The translations under genes were made by a program, and so were the position numbers. Under the pieces are notes generated by a model. It saw only the letters and a program-made list of their open reading frames with translations. It was not told the DNA's origin and ran no database searches. Positions 1 to 9,452 of a stretch of DNA of 64,000 nt are shown here, piece after piece. Location: positions 868,001 to 932,000 of the forward strand of contig NZ_CP064266.1 of the NCBI RefSeq assembly GCF_022811845.1, read 5' to 3'. Each line of letters opens with the position of its first letter. The stretch's first letter is position 1. The DNA is from Bacillus pseudomycoides. Lineage in GTDB: Bacteria > Bacillota > Bacilli > Bacillales > Bacillaceae_G.

Positions 1-1
1 C

Positions 2-583
2 ATGACTCATTCCATTTTCCACATTGATGCAGCGATAATTGCACTAACAGGTGCTACTATCCTTATGCTAATCGGTGTAAAAGAACATGAAATTGAAGAA
101 GTATTTGCTCACGTAGAGTGGGTTACAATTTTCTTCTTTGCTGGTCTATTCGTACTTGTTGGTGGACTTATCGATATCGGACTCATTAAAATGCTAGCCC
201 AAAAAGTAATTAATTTAACAGGCGGGGATATTTCTTACGCATCTATCCTTATTTTATGGGTATCTGGTATTGCATCAGCAACAATTGATAACATTCCATT
301 CGTTGCAACAATGATCCCGCTTATTAACGATATGGCAGTCGGTCTTGGTCTATCACCTTCTGATGCACAAATCGATGTACTATGGTGGTCGTTAGCATTA
401 GGAGCTTGCCTAGGTGGAAACGGAACATTAATCGGTGCTTCCGCTAACGTAATCGTAGCAGGAATTGCAAGCCGTGAAGGACATAAATTTAGCTACATGG
501 ACTTCTTAAAATTCGGTTTCCCGATTATGATCGTTTCATTAATTATTTCTCACATTTATATCTATTTACGTTACTTAATGTAG
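2..583 (+). CDS. ArsB/NhaD-superfamily ion transporter, C-terminal part (5' end outside window)
   Basis: This is the last 193 residues of an integral membrane transporter of the ArsB/NhaD/CitM ion transporter superfamily, whose members move arsenite, sodium/protons or organic anions across the cytoplasmic membrane. Several hydrophobic segments are visible. Family-like hallmarks are ATIDNIPF (residues 93-100 of the visible part) and the glycine-rich loop ACLGGNGTLIGASANV (135-150). The true start lies to the left of the window, so the first Met is internal. A strong hairpin terminator follows. The substrate cannot be told from sequence, and no arsR or arsC is visible beside it. Confidence 0.8.
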   Translation: MTHSIFHIDAAIIALTGATILMLIGVKEHEIEEVFAHVEWVTIFFFAGLFVLVGGLIDIGLIKMLAQKVINLTGGDISYASILILWVSGIASATIDNIPFVATMIPLINDMAVGLGLSPSDAQIDVLWWSLALGACLGGNGTLIGASANVIVAGIASREGHKFSYMDFLKFGFPIMIVSLIISHIYIYLRYLM

Positions 584-611
584 TATAAACAGCGGCAGTG
601 GCTCGCTTAGA

Positions 612-650
612 AAAGAAAGGCTATCGCGTGCAGCGATAGCCTTTCTTTTT
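612..650 (+). terminator. Rho-independent terminator after the transporter gene
   Basis: A near-perfect stem (AGAAAGGCTATCG pairing with CGATAGCCTTTCT) is followed by a T run on the + strand, about 30 nt after the stop codon. Confidence 0.85.
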
Positions 651-718
651 CATATATCAGCGATTTTTTCGATATATCGACGATTCGACAACATCCAACA
701 TGACACCCTCAATAAATC

Positions 719-1180
719 CTAATATTTTGTTGGCTCATTCCGAATTAAAAACAGATGAATTGGCAGAAAAATAGAGCATGTTATCACATGGATAACTGTA
801 AATAATATTGCGTTCGTACCATATCTCTCCAAAATGGCATATACCAAATAAATTGACAAAACAAGTGATACTCCTGTTGCTAAAAGACTTATAATTGGAA
901 TAAAGTTCAAAATAAAACAAGCAACGTATATACCAAATACTTTCCATCCTGCCTCTTCTTTCAAAAAACTAGGCAACTTCTCCTTCGCTAAATCTCCCCA
1001 TATCTTACTATTTAAAAATGGAATAAAAGCAAGAACACCATCATTAGCCCCATCATTTTTCGCCATCGTATAGAGTGCAAATGCAGTTAATAAATATGCT
1101 ATAAGCGCCCAGATTAAAATAATAAAAATAGCAGCAAAGCTAAGAGCAAAAAAACCTGCTAATATACTTTGATCTTCCAT
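719..1180 (-). CDS. Small multi-pass membrane protein, unknown function
   Basis: This 153-residue protein is very hydrophobic, with about four predicted membrane helices (roughly residues 8-40, 80-100, 103-118 and 124-146) and a short polar loop rich in Lys/Asp/Glu in the middle. The start is supported by a strong ribosome binding site (AAGGAGAGGG) upstream of the ATG. It is a single gene on the minus strand, transcribed divergently from the AlkD-like gene. I do not recognise the family with confidence. It is likely a cytoplasmic membrane protein found in the B. cereus group. Confidence 0.6.
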   Translation of the reverse strand: MEDQSILAGFFALSFAAIFIILIWALIAYLLTAFALYTMAKNDGANDGVLAFIPFLNSKIWGDLAKEKLPSFLKEEAGWKVFGIYVACFILNFIPIISLLATGVSLVLSIYLVYAILERYGTNAILFTVIHVITCSIFLPIHLFLIRNEPTKY

Positions 1181-1277
1181 CGTTCCCTCTCCTTTTTACC
1201 CTCATCATATTTTTATATCCATTTCGTATCACTTCTTTATATAATATGAAAAAGGAACCTGAAAGGAGAACGATTTT

Positions 1278-1970
1278 ATGCACCCATTTGTAAAAGCCTT
1301 ACAGCAACATTTCGTTGCACATCAAAACCCTGAAAAAGCAGCACCGATGGCTCGATATATGAAAAACCACTTCTCATTCCTCGGTATTCAAACATCGGAA
1401 AGAAGAAAGCTATTACGCGAAGTAATACAAGTACATAAACTTCCAGACAAAGAGGAATTTCAAATCGTCATTCGTGAACTTTGGTCTTTACCAGAACGCG
1501 AATTTCAAGCCGCCGCTCTTGATTTATTGCAGAAATATAAAAAACATCTCGATAAAACCCACATCCCGTTCTTAGAGGAGCTCATTATAACAAAGTCGTG
1601 GTGGGATTCCGTTGATGGTATCGTTCCTACCTTCTTAGGAGACATCTTCTTGAAACATTCGGAGGTCATTCCTACCTATATTCCGAAATGGATTGCTTCA
1701 GAAAATATATGGTTACAGCGTTCCGCGATCTTATTTCAGCTGAAGTATAAAAAACAAATGGATGAAAAACTTCTCTTCTCAATCATTGGACAACTCAAAT
1801 CTTCAAAAGAATTTTTTATCCAAAAAGCAATTGGTTGGGTACTTCGTGAATATGCGAAAACGAGCCCGAATGTTGTATGGGAATACACTCAAAACAACGC
1901 ACTTGCTCCCTTAAGCAAACGAGAAGCAATTAAGCATATTCGTGCAACAATGAGCGTTCCCTCAGAATAA
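1278..1970 (+). CDS. alkD: DNA alkylation repair enzyme, AlkD-like
   Basis: This 230-residue protein resembles AlkD, a HEAT-repeat DNA glycosylase that removes N3- and N7-alkylated bases without base flipping. The sequence shows repeated amphipathic helical units typical of HEAT-like folds and the family-like stretch TKSWWDSVDGI (about residues 105-115), where AlkD proteins carry the tryptophans and acidic residue lining the DNA-binding groove. The length matches the family (about 220-240). The ATG is preceded by GAAAGGAGAACG. It stands alone, between a divergent membrane protein gene and the glyQS T-box leader. No repair operon is apparent. Confidence 0.85.
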   Translation: MHPFVKALQQHFVAHQNPEKAAPMARYMKNHFSFLGIQTSERRKLLREVIQVHKLPDKEEFQIVIRELWSLPEREFQAAALDLLQKYKKHLDKTHIPFLEELIITKSWWDSVDGIVPTFLGDIFLKHSEVIPTYIPKWIASENIWLQRSAILFQLKYKKQMDEKLLFSIIGQLKSSKEFFIQKAIGWVLREYAKTSPNVVWEYTQNNALAPLSKREAIKHIRATMSVPSE

Positions 1971-2004
1971 AGAGTAGTGAAATAGGCGAGACTCTATTAT
2001 AAAT

Positions 2005-2268
2005 ACAATCGTTCCTCTATTGTGATTTAAAAAGGAACGTGATAGAATATGGTCATTATTATTAAATATAGTAGCGATGACGGACTTATAAGTACTTGCA
2101 CAAAAAGCGATTCAGGGATAGTGAAAGCCTGAAAAAGCGAGGAAACGGCAGTCTCGAGCAATACGTGATAAAGTGGATGCGTGTTTATACACTCATCAAC
2201 TAGGGTGGAACCGCGGGTATATACAAGCTCGTCCCTAGGCATAAATGCCTAGAGACGAGCTTTTTTTA
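2005..2268 (+). promoter_or_regulatory. T-box leader of glycyl-tRNA synthetase gene
   Basis: The leader contains the diagnostic T-box sequence AGGGTGGAACCGCGGG (2202-2217), which pairs with the CCA end of uncharged tRNA. It is followed directly by a terminator stem (2225-2264, ...AGCTCGTC...GACGAGCT) and a T run. T-box leaders of this kind raise transcription when the cognate tRNA is uncharged; the downstream gene makes tRNA-Gly the expected ligand. A TATTATAAAT stretch near 1996 is a plausible -10 region. I did not assign the specifier codon, and the 5' boundary is approximate. Confidence 0.9.
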
Positions 2269-2271
2269 TTT

Positions 2272-2420
2272 AAAAGCGCAAGCGGCTTGCTCAGAACAGG
2301 AGGCGTTGGAGCTCTTGACGAAGAGGCGCTCTTTGCCTCACAGGAAGGAGTGAAACGACCGACTGTTCTAGCCGCTGGAGCTGGATATATTTTAAAGCGA
2401 CAGTGGCTTGCTCAAGGAAT
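2272..2420 (+). repeat. Dispersed GC-richer repeat, family 2, copy 1
   Basis: About 125-150 bp sits between the T-box terminator and the glyQS ribosome binding site. It is nearly identical to 30269-30420 (shared blocks GGCTTGCTCAGAACAGGAGG, GCTCTTGACGAAGAGGCGCT and CTTTGCCTCACAGGAAGGAG). Both copies end in the beginning of a second unit (AAAGCG..AG.GGCT), suggesting a head-to-tail origin. It is more GC-rich than its surroundings and looks like one of the short bcr-type repeats of the B. cereus group; the family number is not assigned. Confidence 0.85.
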
Positions 2421-2483
2421 TGCTGCTTCACAAGTACACTCTGTCATCGCCAATACGTTAACTTTTAAAAGGAGGATTTTAAT

Positions 2484-3860
2484 ATGTATTCAATGGAACA
2501 AGTTGTAAACTTAGCGAAGCATCGTGGTTTTGTTTTCCCTGGTTCTGAAATTTATGGTGGTCTTGCAAACACTTGGGATTACGGTCCACTTGGTATCGAA
2601 CTAAAAAATAACGTAAAAAAAGCTTGGTGGAAAAAATTCATTCAAGAATCTCCATACAACGTTGGTTTAGATGCAGCAATTTTAATGAACCCAAAAACTT
2701 GGATAGCTTCTGGTCACGTTGGTAACTTTAACGATCCAATGATCGACTGTAAAAAGTGTAAAGCGCGTCACCGTGCTGATAAATTAATCGAAGATGCTTT
2801 AGATGCAAAAGGTATCGAAATGATCGTTGATGGTCTTACTTTCGATCAAATGGCTGATTTAATGAAAGAACACGAAGTAAAATGCCCAGATTGCGGTAGC
2901 CAAGAGTTCACAGAAATCCGTCAATTCAACTTAATGTTTAAAACATTCCAAGGTGTTACTGAATCTAGCACGAACGAAATTTTCCTTCGTCCTGAAACAG
3001 CACAAGGTATTTTCGTAAACTTCAAAAACGTACAACGTTCTATGCGTAAAAAGCTTCCATTCGGCATTGGTCAAATTGGTAAAAGTTTCCGTAACGAAAT
3101 TACGCCTGGTAACTTCACATTCCGTACACGTGAATTCGAACAAATGGAACTTGAATTCTTCTGTAAGCCTGGTGAAGAATTAGAATGGTTCACATTCTGG
3201 CGTAACACTTGTAAAAACTGGTTGCTATCACTTGGTATGAACGAAGAAAGCATGCGCCTTCGTGACCATGGTGAAGAAGAATTATCTCACTACAGTAACG
3301 CAACAACTGATATTGAATTCAAATTCCCATTCGGCTGGGGCGAACTTTGGGGCGTAGCATCTCGTACAGACTTCGACTTAAAACGTCACATGGAACATTC
3401 TAACGAAGACTTTAACTATATCGATCCACAAACGAACGAACGTTATGTACCATACTGCATTGAGCCATCTCTTGGCGCAGACCGCGTAACATTAGCATTT
3501 TTATGTGATGCATACGAAGAGGAGCAATTAGAAAACGACTCTCGTACAGTTCTTCGTTTCCACCCTGCTTTAGCACCATACAAAGCAGCAATCTTACCAT
3601 TATCTAAAAAGCTATCTGAAGGTGCTGGAGAAGTGTTCGCAGAACTAGCAAAAGACTTCGTGGTAGACTTTGACGAAACTGGTTCTATCGGTAAACGTTA
3701 CCGTCGTCAAGACGAAATCGGTACACCATTCTGTATCACATATGACTTCGACTCAGTTGAAGACAAAGCTGTTACAGTACGTGACCGTGACACAATGGAA
3801 CAAGTTCGTATGCCAATTAGTGAACTAAAAGGCTTCTTAGAGAAGAAAATTCAGTTTTAA
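2484..3860 (+). CDS. glyQS: Glycyl-tRNA synthetase (single-chain, dimeric type)
   Basis: This 458-residue class II aminoacyl-tRNA synthetase charges tRNA-Gly with glycine in the cytoplasm. The N-terminal catalytic core opens with the [14 protein letters not shown] signature. It has an inserted Cys-rich segment (CKKCKAR... CPDCGS) that is probably a zinc ribbon, motif 2 around [20 protein letters not shown], and the motif 3 region EPSLGADRV. The C-terminal HGTP anticodon-binding domain begins near residue 350 ([12 protein letters not shown]). The length fits the bacterial alpha2 GlyRS rather than the split glyQ/glyS type. AAAGGAGGATTTTAAT precedes the ATG. Expression is expected to be controlled by the T-box leader upstream, with an unusual repeat inserted between the two. 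Confidence 0.97.
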   Translation: MYSMEQVVNLAKHRGFVFPGSEIYGGLANTWDYGPLGIELKNNVKKAWWKKFIQESPYNVGLDAAILMNPKTWIASGHVGNFNDPMIDCKKCKARHRADKLIEDALDAKGIEMIVDGLTFDQMADLMKEHEVKCPDCGSQEFTEIRQFNLMFKTFQGVTESSTNEIFLRPETAQGIFVNFKNVQRSMRKKLPFGIGQIGKSFRNEITPGNFTFRTREFEQMELEFFCKPGEELEWFTFWRNTCKNWLLSLGMNEESMRLRDHGEEELSHYSNATTDIEFKFPFGWGELWGVASRTDFDLKRHMEHSNEDFNYIDPQTNERYVPYCIEPSLGADRVTLAFLCDAYEEEQLENDSRTVLRFHPALAPYKAAILPLSKKLSEGAGEVFAELAKDFVVDFDETGSIGKRYRRQDEIGTPFCITYDFDSVEDKAVTVRDRDTMEQVRMPISELKGFLEKKIQF

Positions 3861-3864
3861 TGTT

Positions 3865-3893
3865 AGAAAGGCTGCCTGGGGGCAGCCTTTCTT
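3865..3893 (+). terminator. Terminator after glyQS
   Basis: The stem AGAAAGGCTGCC / GGCAGCCTTTCT begins a few nucleotides past the glyQS stop codon. Confidence 0.8.
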
Positions 3894-3938
3894 GATGTCG
3901 CATATTGTTGAATGGTCGATATATTGATAACTAATCAG

Positions 3939-3972
3939 AAAAGAGGCTGTCCATCCTGGTAGCCTCTTTTAT
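3939..3972. terminator. Terminator between converging glyQS and the thioesterase gene
   Basis: The stem AAAGAGGCT / AGCCTCTTT has T-rich flanks on both strands. It overlaps the stop codon of the minus-strand thioesterase gene. Confidence 0.65.
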
Positions 3973-4352
3973 TTTTTCTGTTTTTCTTTAATCGCTACTG
4001 TACATCTTGAAATGCACAATAAATCATCATTTTCATCAATGATGCGCACATCCCAAACCATTGTTGTTTGTCCTTTATGGATTGGAGTACCGATTGCTGT
4101 TACGAGTCCATCACGTTTCGAGCGAATATGATTCGCATTGATTTCAAGTCCAAAACAAATGCATTTTTCTTGATCAATTAAATTATAAGCCCCTACGCTC
4201 GCTACAGTTTCTGCTAATGCAACTGATGCACCACCATGTAAAAAGCCAAGCGGTTGGTGTGTACGTCCGTCTACCGGCATGGTCGCTACCACTTTCTCTT
4301 CTGTCATTTCTAACAGTTCAATCCCAAGTGCATCCATTAATGTTTTTGGCAT
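3969..4352 (-). CDS. Hotdog-fold thioesterase, PaaI/YuxO type
   Basis: This 127-residue hotdog-fold protein of the PaaI/MenI thioesterase group probably hydrolyses an acyl- or aryl-CoA thioester. The signature HQPLGFLHGGASVALAE (about residues 33-49) contains the His-Gly-Gly stretch and the acidic residue that shape the active site of this family. The length matches one complete hotdog domain. The ATG is preceded by AAAGGGGGAAG. It is monocistronic and converges on glyQS. The actual substrate cannot be read from sequence; a 1,4-dihydroxy-2-naphthoyl-CoA hydrolase role is possible because close relatives serve menaquinone synthesis. Confidence 0.85.
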   Translation of the reverse strand: MPKTLMDALGIELLEMTEEKVVATMPVDGRTHQPLGFLHGGASVALAETVASVGAYNLIDQEKCICFGLEINANHIRSKRDGLVTAIGTPIHKGQTTMVWDVRIIDENDDLLCISRCTVAIKEKQKK

Positions 4353-4445
4353 GCTACTTCCCCCTTTTCCTTATTTAAAAATGTATAATTTCCGCTATTT
4401 ATTTTCAAACTATCCATATCACTTATCTAAGGAGGTTCTATCTAC

Positions 4446-5189
4446 ATGAGAAATAAATTTTGTATTCTATTACTCTTTCTCTCCTTGCTCATTATTGTAC
4501 CAAATTGTACGAATGCAGCCCACCCTTCTAACATGACAATCAATATTAAGACCGTTACACAAAAAGGTAAGAAACCTTATTTAGAATATCACATTAGTAG
4601 GCCTTACTTTAGTAATTTTTACGATTCAAAATTTCAGCAGAAGTTGAATACATACTATAAAACAAATACAGACCGTTTTAAAACAACAGTAGCAAAAGAA
4701 GCGAAAAAATACTATAAAGAAGCTCAGGAATCAAATGCTCCTTTTCATCCGTATATTGCAAACGTTGATTATAAAGTCACATTACAACAGTCTCCCTTGC
4801 TTAGCTTATATTTAAATTATTATCAATATACAGGCGGAGCACATGGCATCTATACATGGAAGGCAAATACATTTGATTTAAAAGAAAAGAAGATACTCAG
4901 TCTAGCTGATTTATTTCAAAAAAACAGCAACTATAAAGATATCATTCGGACAGAAGCCGTTAGACAAATTAAACAAAATGAAAGTATTTACTTTCCAGAT
5001 GCAGCTGAAAAAGTCATGAGCACAAAGAAATTCAACTATTTTTTAGAACCAGATAACCTTGTCGTCTATTTCTCTTTATATGAAATCGCTCCTTATGCAA
5101 GTGGAATTTCGCAATTTCGTATTCCATACACATTACTCAGAGATTCACTAAAGCCTAACTATCAAAACATTTTAATTGACAATAAATAG
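4446..5189 (+). CDS. Exported DUF4163/DUF3298 domain protein
   Basis: This 247-residue secreted or membrane-attached protein starts with a hydrophobic signal sequence (residues 5-20) ending near NCTNAA. The Cys is not in a canonical lipobox, so ordinary signal peptidase cleavage after TNA is as likely as lipidation. The mature part resembles the DUF4163-DUF3298 pair found in PdaC and the anti-sigma factor RsiV: TGGAHGIYTWKANTFDLK (about 128-145) is the typical entry to DUF3298, and FYLEPD-like and IPY segments follow (FLEPDNLVVYF, FRIPYTLL). No catalytic deacetylase domain follows. A strong AAGGAGG site precedes the ATG. A candidate bioY promoter overlaps its end. Confidence 0.75.
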   Translation: MRNKFCILLLFLSLLIIVPNCTNAAHPSNMTINIKTVTQKGKKPYLEYHISRPYFSNFYDSKFQQKLNTYYKTNTDRFKTTVAKEAKKYYKEAQESNAPFHPYIANVDYKVTLQQSPLLSLYLNYYQYTGGAHGIYTWKANTFDLKEKKILSLADLFQKNSNYKDIIRTEAVRQIKQNESIYFPDAAEKVMSTKKFNYFLEPDNLVVYFSLYEIAPYASGISQFRIPYTLLRDSLKPNYQNILIDNK

Positions 5190-5205
5190 ATAAATTAGCT
5201 ACGAT
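5176..5205 (+). promoter_or_regulatory. Candidate sigma-A promoter of bioY
   Basis: TTGACA (5176-5181) is followed after 18 nt by TACGAT (5200-5205), directly before the BirA operator. The -35 box lies inside the last codons of the preceding gene. The -10 box matches the consensus at four of six positions. Confidence 0.5.
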
Positions 5206-5239
5206 AATGTTAACCAAATAACAACTGGAGGTTAACATT
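5206..5239 (+). promoter_or_regulatory. BirA (biotin repressor) operator over the bioY ribosome binding site
   Basis: The perfect inverted repeat AATGTTAACC (5206-5215) and GGTTAACATT (5230-5239) is separated by 14 nt. This is the typical BirA operator of Firmicutes. The right arm touches the ATG at 5240 and covers the ribosome binding site TGGAGG, so a bound BirA-biotinyl-AMP dimer should block transcription of bioY when biotin is plentiful. Confidence 0.9.
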
Positions 5240-5830
5240 ATGAAACAATTACGCGCTTTAGATTTAGCATTAGCTGCTATGTTCGTTGCCCTCATGGCAA
5301 TTGGTGCGAATATCGTATCTTGGGCACCGTTTTTACAAGTAGCTGGTGTTCCGCTTTCTATGCAACCATTTTTCGCAATTTTAGCGGGGCTTCTTCTTGG
5401 AAGTAGACTTGGTGCCTTATCTATGACTGTTTATATGCTTGTTGGAGCTGCAGGAGCACCAATTTTCGCGAATTTCAAAGCGGGGTTTGGTGCATTGTTG
5501 GATCCTACCGGTGGTTTTATTATCGCATTTATTATTGTTGCTTACGTATCAGGAAAATTAGTAGAACAAAGAGAAAAACCACAGTTCAGTACATTCGCAA
5601 TTGCATCTTTTACCGGAATTATTTTAACTTATATCATTGGTACTACTTATATGTATGCGGCTGTAAACTTCTGGATGGGTGGAAATATGAGTTACAAAGC
5701 AGCTTGGGTAATTATGATGTGGTTTGCAGTTAAAGATATTATTTTTACAATTATCGGCGCTATCATTGCACCTCGCATATATTATGCAGTTCGTCGCTCC
5801 GCTTATCAACATTCACATTCGACACTATAA
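5240..5830 (+). CDS. bioY: Biotin transporter BioY
   Basis: This 196-residue integral membrane S component takes up biotin, alone or with an ECF energising module (EcfA/EcfT encoded elsewhere). About six hydrophobic segments are visible. Family features include the N-terminal LALAAMFVALMAIGA helix, VPLSMQPFFAILAGLLLG (about residues 39-56) and the conserved GAAGAPIFANFKAGFGAL and DPTGGFI stretch (about 68-92) that forms the biotin site. The length is normal for BioY. It is monocistronic, under an apparent BirA operator, and ends in a strong terminator. Confidence 0.95.
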   Translation: MKQLRALDLALAAMFVALMAIGANIVSWAPFLQVAGVPLSMQPFFAILAGLLLGSRLGALSMTVYMLVGAAGAPIFANFKAGFGALLDPTGGFIIAFIIVAYVSGKLVEQREKPQFSTFAIASFTGIILTYIIGTTYMYAAVNFWMGGNMSYKAAWVIMMWFAVKDIIFTIIGAIIAPRIYYAVRRSAYQHSHSTL

Positions 5831-5834
5831 TTAT

Positions 5835-5875
5835 AAAAAAAAAGAGTTACTCCATACGTTGAGTAACTCTTTTTC
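5835..5875. terminator. Bidirectional terminator between bioY and galU
   Basis: The stem AAAAAGAGTTACTC / GAGTAACTCTTTTT has A/T runs on both sides and serves two converging genes. Confidence 0.9.
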
Positions 5876-5887
5876 ACATTAAGATTC

Positions 5888-6766
5888 TTAATTCGTTTGC
5901 TCTTCTAAAATCTTCTTCATCATAACAAGCATGTCATCTCTTAACTCTTCATGCTGCAGTGCCATTTCAATTGTCGTTTGAACAAATCCTAATTTTTCTC
6001 CAACATCGTAACGCGTTCCTTCAAAGTCATAAGCAAATACACGTTGAATTTCATTTAAACTTTGGATTGCATCTGTTAATTGAATTTCACCACCAGCACC
6101 GATATGCTGCTGCTCTAAAAACATAAAGATTTCGGGTGTTAAAATGTATCGTCCCATAATCGCTAAGTTTGAAGGTGCTGTGCCTTGCGCTGGTTTCTCA
6201 ACAAACTTTCGTACTTGATAACGACGCCCTTCTTGTTCTAGCGGATCAATGATTCCGTAGCGATGTGTTTCTGCTTCAGGCACTGTTTGCACACCAATAA
6301 CAGAAGAAAGTGTTTTATCATATTCATCCATTAATTGACGTAAACATGGTTTTTCAGCTTGAACAATATCATCACCTAGTAAAACAGCAAATGGCTCGTC
6401 ACCAATGAACTTACGCGCACACCAAACTGCATGCCCTAGTCCTTTTGGCTCTTTTTGACGGATATAGTGAATATCAACCATTTTAGAAGAAGCTTGTACT
6501 TTTTCAAGCAACTCATATTTTTTCTTCTCTAATAGATTTTGTTCTAATTCGAATGCATTATCAAAATGATCTTCAATAGAGCGTTTTCCTTTACCCGTAA
6601 CAATAATAATATCTTCAATTCCAGATGCCACCGCTTCTTCTACAATGTATTGGATCGTTGGCTTATCTACAATTGGAAGCATTTCTTTTGGCATTGCTTT
6701 TGTTGCTGGTAAAAAACGAGTTCCTAATCCCGCAGCAGGAATAATCGCTTTCCTTACTTTTTTCAT
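5888..6766 (-). CDS. galU: UTP-glucose-1-phosphate uridylyltransferase
   Basis: This 292-residue nucleotidyltransferase makes UDP-glucose from UTP and glucose 1-phosphate, feeding glucolipid, wall polymer and polysaccharide synthesis. The N-terminal nucleotide-binding motif [20 protein letters not shown] (about residues 11-30) is the family signature. VEKP (about 190-193) and the sugar-binding GEIQLTDAI (about 226-234) follow. AGAGGGGATTTGTT precedes the ATG. It lies downstream of pgcA on the same strand, so the two genes together convert glucose 6-phosphate to UDP-glucose. B. subtilis calls the equivalent gene gtaB. Confidence 0.95.
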   Translation of the reverse strand: MKKVRKAIIPAAGLGTRFLPATKAMPKEMLPIVDKPTIQYIVEEAVASGIEDIIIVTGKGKRSIEDHFDNAFELEQNLLEKKKYELLEKVQASSKMVDIHYIRQKEPKGLGHAVWCARKFIGDEPFAVLLGDDIVQAEKPCLRQLMDEYDKTLSSVIGVQTVPEAETHRYGIIDPLEQEGRRYQVRKFVEKPAQGTAPSNLAIMGRYILTPEIFMFLEQQHIGAGGEIQLTDAIQSLNEIQRVFAYDFEGTRYDVGEKLGFVQTTIEMALQHEELRDDMLVMMKKILEEQTN

Positions 6767-6940
6767 AACAAATCCCCTCTTTTCTAATCATCAAATATCG
6801 TTTCGTATTGTACGATGTAATCCTGTATACGCTTATAAAGTGAAACTTTCTTTCGTCCTTAAAGCTACATGCAAGAAAGAGGAGGCCGTTCTATGTTCTC
6901 CTCTCTCTTCCTCCATTAATGGAAGCAATACTCTATCTTA

Positions 6941-8665
6941 TTATAAACGATCCATAACATCTTCTTTAATATCAAGTAACTTTTGTTCACTATTTTGTAA
7001 GGAATCATCTTTTACACCAAAGTAAAACTTGATTTTTGGCTCTGTTCCAGATGGGCGTAAGCAGAACCAAGAACCATCCGCTAATTGATATTTTAACACA
7101 TTTGATTTTGGTAAGTGAATCTCTTCCTTACTTCCATCTTCTAGAGTTGTAATCATGCTTGCTTTATAATCCTCTACTGCATCTACTTTTAAATCCGCTA
7201 CTTCTTTTGGTGGATTTTCACGGAATGATGCCATCATTTCTTGAATCTTCTCCGCACCATCTTTTCCTTTTAACGTTAACGATACAAGGTCTTCACGGAA
7301 GAATCCGTACTTCGCAAATACTTCTAATAAACCTTCGTATAACGTTTTGCCTTGTGATTTATAGTATGCTGCAACTTCACATGCAAACAATACAGATTGT
7401 ACTGCATCTTTATCACGACAGAATGGACGAATTAAGTAGCCATAGCTTTCTTCATAGCCAAATTGGAATTCATATTGTCCACTTTCTTCATATTGCTTAA
7501 TCTTTTCGCCGATAAATTTAAATCCTGTTAACGTATCTACTGTATCTAAACCGTATGCTTTCGCAATTGTACGGCCGATTTCAGAAGTTACGATTGTTTT
7601 TAATACAACACCATTTTCTGGAAGTGTGCCATTTTGTTTCTTTTGTGATAGTAAATAATCCAGCATTAACGCACCTGTTTGGTTCCCTGTTAACACTTGA
7701 TACTTACCAGCATGATTACGAACAGCTACACCAAGACGGTCTGCATCTGGGTCTGTTGCAATTAACACATCTGCGTCCACTTTTTCTCCATCACGAATCG
7801 CAAGTTCAAATGCTGCGTGCTCTTCTGGGTTTGGTGATTTTACTGTTGAAAAGTTTGGATCTGGTAACTCTTGTTCTTTTACAACTGTTACATCTGTAAA
7901 TCCAACTGCTTCTAAACCGCGACGTACTGGAATATTAGATGTTCCATGTAATGGCGTAAAGACGATTTTTAACTCTTTGCCAACCTCTTGTACCATTTCT
8001 TTATTGATGATAACTGTTTTTAATTGTTCTAAGTATGCATCATCTACTTCTTTTCCAATGATATGTAATAATCCGTCCGCTTTCAATTGCTCCACATCAG
8101 CAACTTCTACTGTTAATTCATCTTCTACTTCGTTTACGTAGCTAATTAACTCGTCTGCTTCTTTTGGTGGTAATTGTCCACCATCTTCTCCATACACTTT
8201 ATAGCCGTTATATTCAGGTGGGTTATGACTCGCCGTAAGAACGATTCCACTTACTGTATGTAAATAACGCACTGCGAAAGAAAGTACTGGTGTTGGACGT
8301 AAACTTTCAAATACATATGTCGTAATACCATGCGCGCCAAGAGTTGCCGCTACTTCCATTGCAAATTCAGGTGATTTATGACGGGAATCATACGCAACAA
8401 CAACGCCGCTTTTCTTCGCTTCTTCACCTAATTTTTCAATAAAATGCGCTAGTCCCTTTGTTGCCTTTCGAACTGTATATACGTTCAAACGATTCGTACC
8501 AGCACCAAGCTCTCCACGCATACCACCTGTACCGAATTCTAAGTTTTTATAGAAGCTATCTTCTATTTTTTTTTCATCTTGCTGCATATTTTCTAGCTGT
8601 TCTTTTAATTCTGCATCTAAGTTTGTATAGGATAGCCAGCGACTATATTCTTGTTTCCAATCCAT
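6941..8665 (-). CDS. pgcA: Alpha-phosphoglucomutase (phospho-sugar mutase)
   Basis: This 574-residue member of the alpha-D-phosphohexomutase family interconverts glucose 6-phosphate and glucose 1-phosphate in the cytoplasm. It has the active-site phosphoserine loop [13 protein letters not shown] (about residues 143-155), the magnesium loop DPDADRLG (about 304-311), the sugar-binding loop GYEESYGY (about 403-410) and the phosphate-binding [12 protein letters not shown] near the C-terminus. The length fits PgcA of Bacillus. GAGAGGAGATTAGAAA precedes the ATG. The galU gene lies 170 bp downstream, giving a UDP-glucose supply unit. Confidence 0.95.
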   Translation of the reverse strand: MDWKQEYSRWLSYTNLDAELKEQLENMQQDEKKIEDSFYKNLEFGTGGMRGELGAGTNRLNVYTVRKATKGLAHFIEKLGEEAKKSGVVVAYDSRHKSPEFAMEVAATLGAHGITTYVFESLRPTPVLSFAVRYLHTVSGIVLTASHNPPEYNGYKVYGEDGGQLPPKEADELISYVNEVEDELTVEVADVEQLKADGLLHIIGKEVDDAYLEQLKTVIINKEMVQEVGKELKIVFTPLHGTSNIPVRRGLEAVGFTDVTVVKEQELPDPNFSTVKSPNPEEHAAFELAIRDGEKVDADVLIATDPDADRLGVAVRNHAGKYQVLTGNQTGALMLDYLLSQKKQNGTLPENGVVLKTIVTSEIGRTIAKAYGLDTVDTLTGFKFIGEKIKQYEESGQYEFQFGYEESYGYLIRPFCRDKDAVQSVLFACEVAAYYKSQGKTLYEGLLEVFAKYGFFREDLVSLTLKGKDGAEKIQEMMASFRENPPKEVADLKVDAVEDYKASMITTLEDGSKEEIHLPKSNVLKYQLADGSWFCLRPSGTEPKIKFYFGVKDDSLQNSEQKLLDIKEDVMDRL

Positions 8666-8807
8666 TTTCTAATCTCCTCTCGCATATCATAACTACATTA
8701 TATGAAAAAACGACAGGTATCTCAATATATTTTAAAATCTAACAGGATTTTACTGTTATGATTTGCACAAACTAACCCTATATACTTCAAACAAAAAGGT
8801 GAGAAAA

Positions 8808-9413
8808 ATGGAAGAATGGGGATTATCTGAAGAATTAAAAATAAAGACGAAACAAATGATCGAAGTTGTAGAAGCTGAATTACGTGGCATGAAGCAAACC
8901 GTTGAACAAGACGGTGAATGTATTTTATGTAAGATGGAAGAAATTCATCATTTGCTAAGCAATGTGCAAACATTGGCAGCTTCTTATTATTTAAAGGCAT
9001 ATTTATCACCCTATACATCCGGTTATGCTTCCATTACAACAGCAATTCAGCATTTAGGTGATAGAAAACATGGTGCGTTAATTGTTGTAGAAAGAACCGA
9101 TTCGCTTGATTCCCTTATCCAAACTGGAACAAAACTTGAAGCGTATTTAACCGTTCCACTGTTGGAATCTATCTTTTATCCGGGCAATCCGCTTCATGAC
9201 GGAGCTGTTCTCATTAAAGGAAACCACATTGTTTCAGCTGCAAACATTCTCCCTCTAACGAAAAGTATAGAAATTGATTCAAAACTAGGAACACGGCACC
9301 GAGCTGCAATTGGTTTATCAGAAAAAAGCGATGCACTCATATTAGTTGTCTCCGAAGAAACAGGTCGCACATCCTTTACTTTAAACGGAACCTTATATAC
9401 CATTTCATTATGA
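8808..9413 (+). CDS. cdaS: Spore-type diadenylate cyclase CdaS
   Basis: This 201-residue diadenylate cyclase makes c-di-AMP from two ATP and belongs to the sporulation-specific CdaS group. The DAC domain carries both signature motifs: LHDGAVLI (DGA, about residues 129-136) and GTRHRAA (RHR, about 163-169). The first 60 residues form two predicted helices, which in CdaS act as an autoinhibitory region. I chose the ATG at 8808 because AAGGTGAG lies just upstream, while the longer frame to 8763 has no binding site. It lies between divergent pgcA and convergent pepA, as a single gene. Sporulation control is inferred from the family, not from a recognised promoter. Confidence 0.92.
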   Translation: MEEWGLSEELKIKTKQMIEVVEAELRGMKQTVEQDGECILCKMEEIHHLLSNVQTLAASYYLKAYLSPYTSGYASITTAIQHLGDRKHGALIVVERTDSLDSLIQTGTKLEAYLTVPLLESIFYPGNPLHDGAVLIKGNHIVSAANILPLTKSIEIDSKLGTRHRAAIGLSEKSDALILVVSEETGRTSFTLNGTLYTISL

Positions 9414-9445
9414 AAAAAGGCAGCGTAATCCGCCGCCTTTTTTAA
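9413..9445. terminator. Bidirectional terminator between cdaS and pepA
   Basis: The hairpin AAAAAAGGC-A-GCG / CGC-C-GCCTTTTTT has T runs on both strands between converging genes. Confidence 0.85.
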
Positions 9446-9452
9446 AACTTTC

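Noticed and set aside
2245..2508. 87-codon open frame spanning the T-box terminator and the family 2 repeat
   Set aside because: It begins in the terminator stem, has no ribosome binding site, and its frame is set by repeat sequence that breaks in the other copy.
7159..7899. Long open frames opposite pgcA
   Set aside because: They are antisense shadows of a highly conserved enzyme gene and have no ribosome binding sites.
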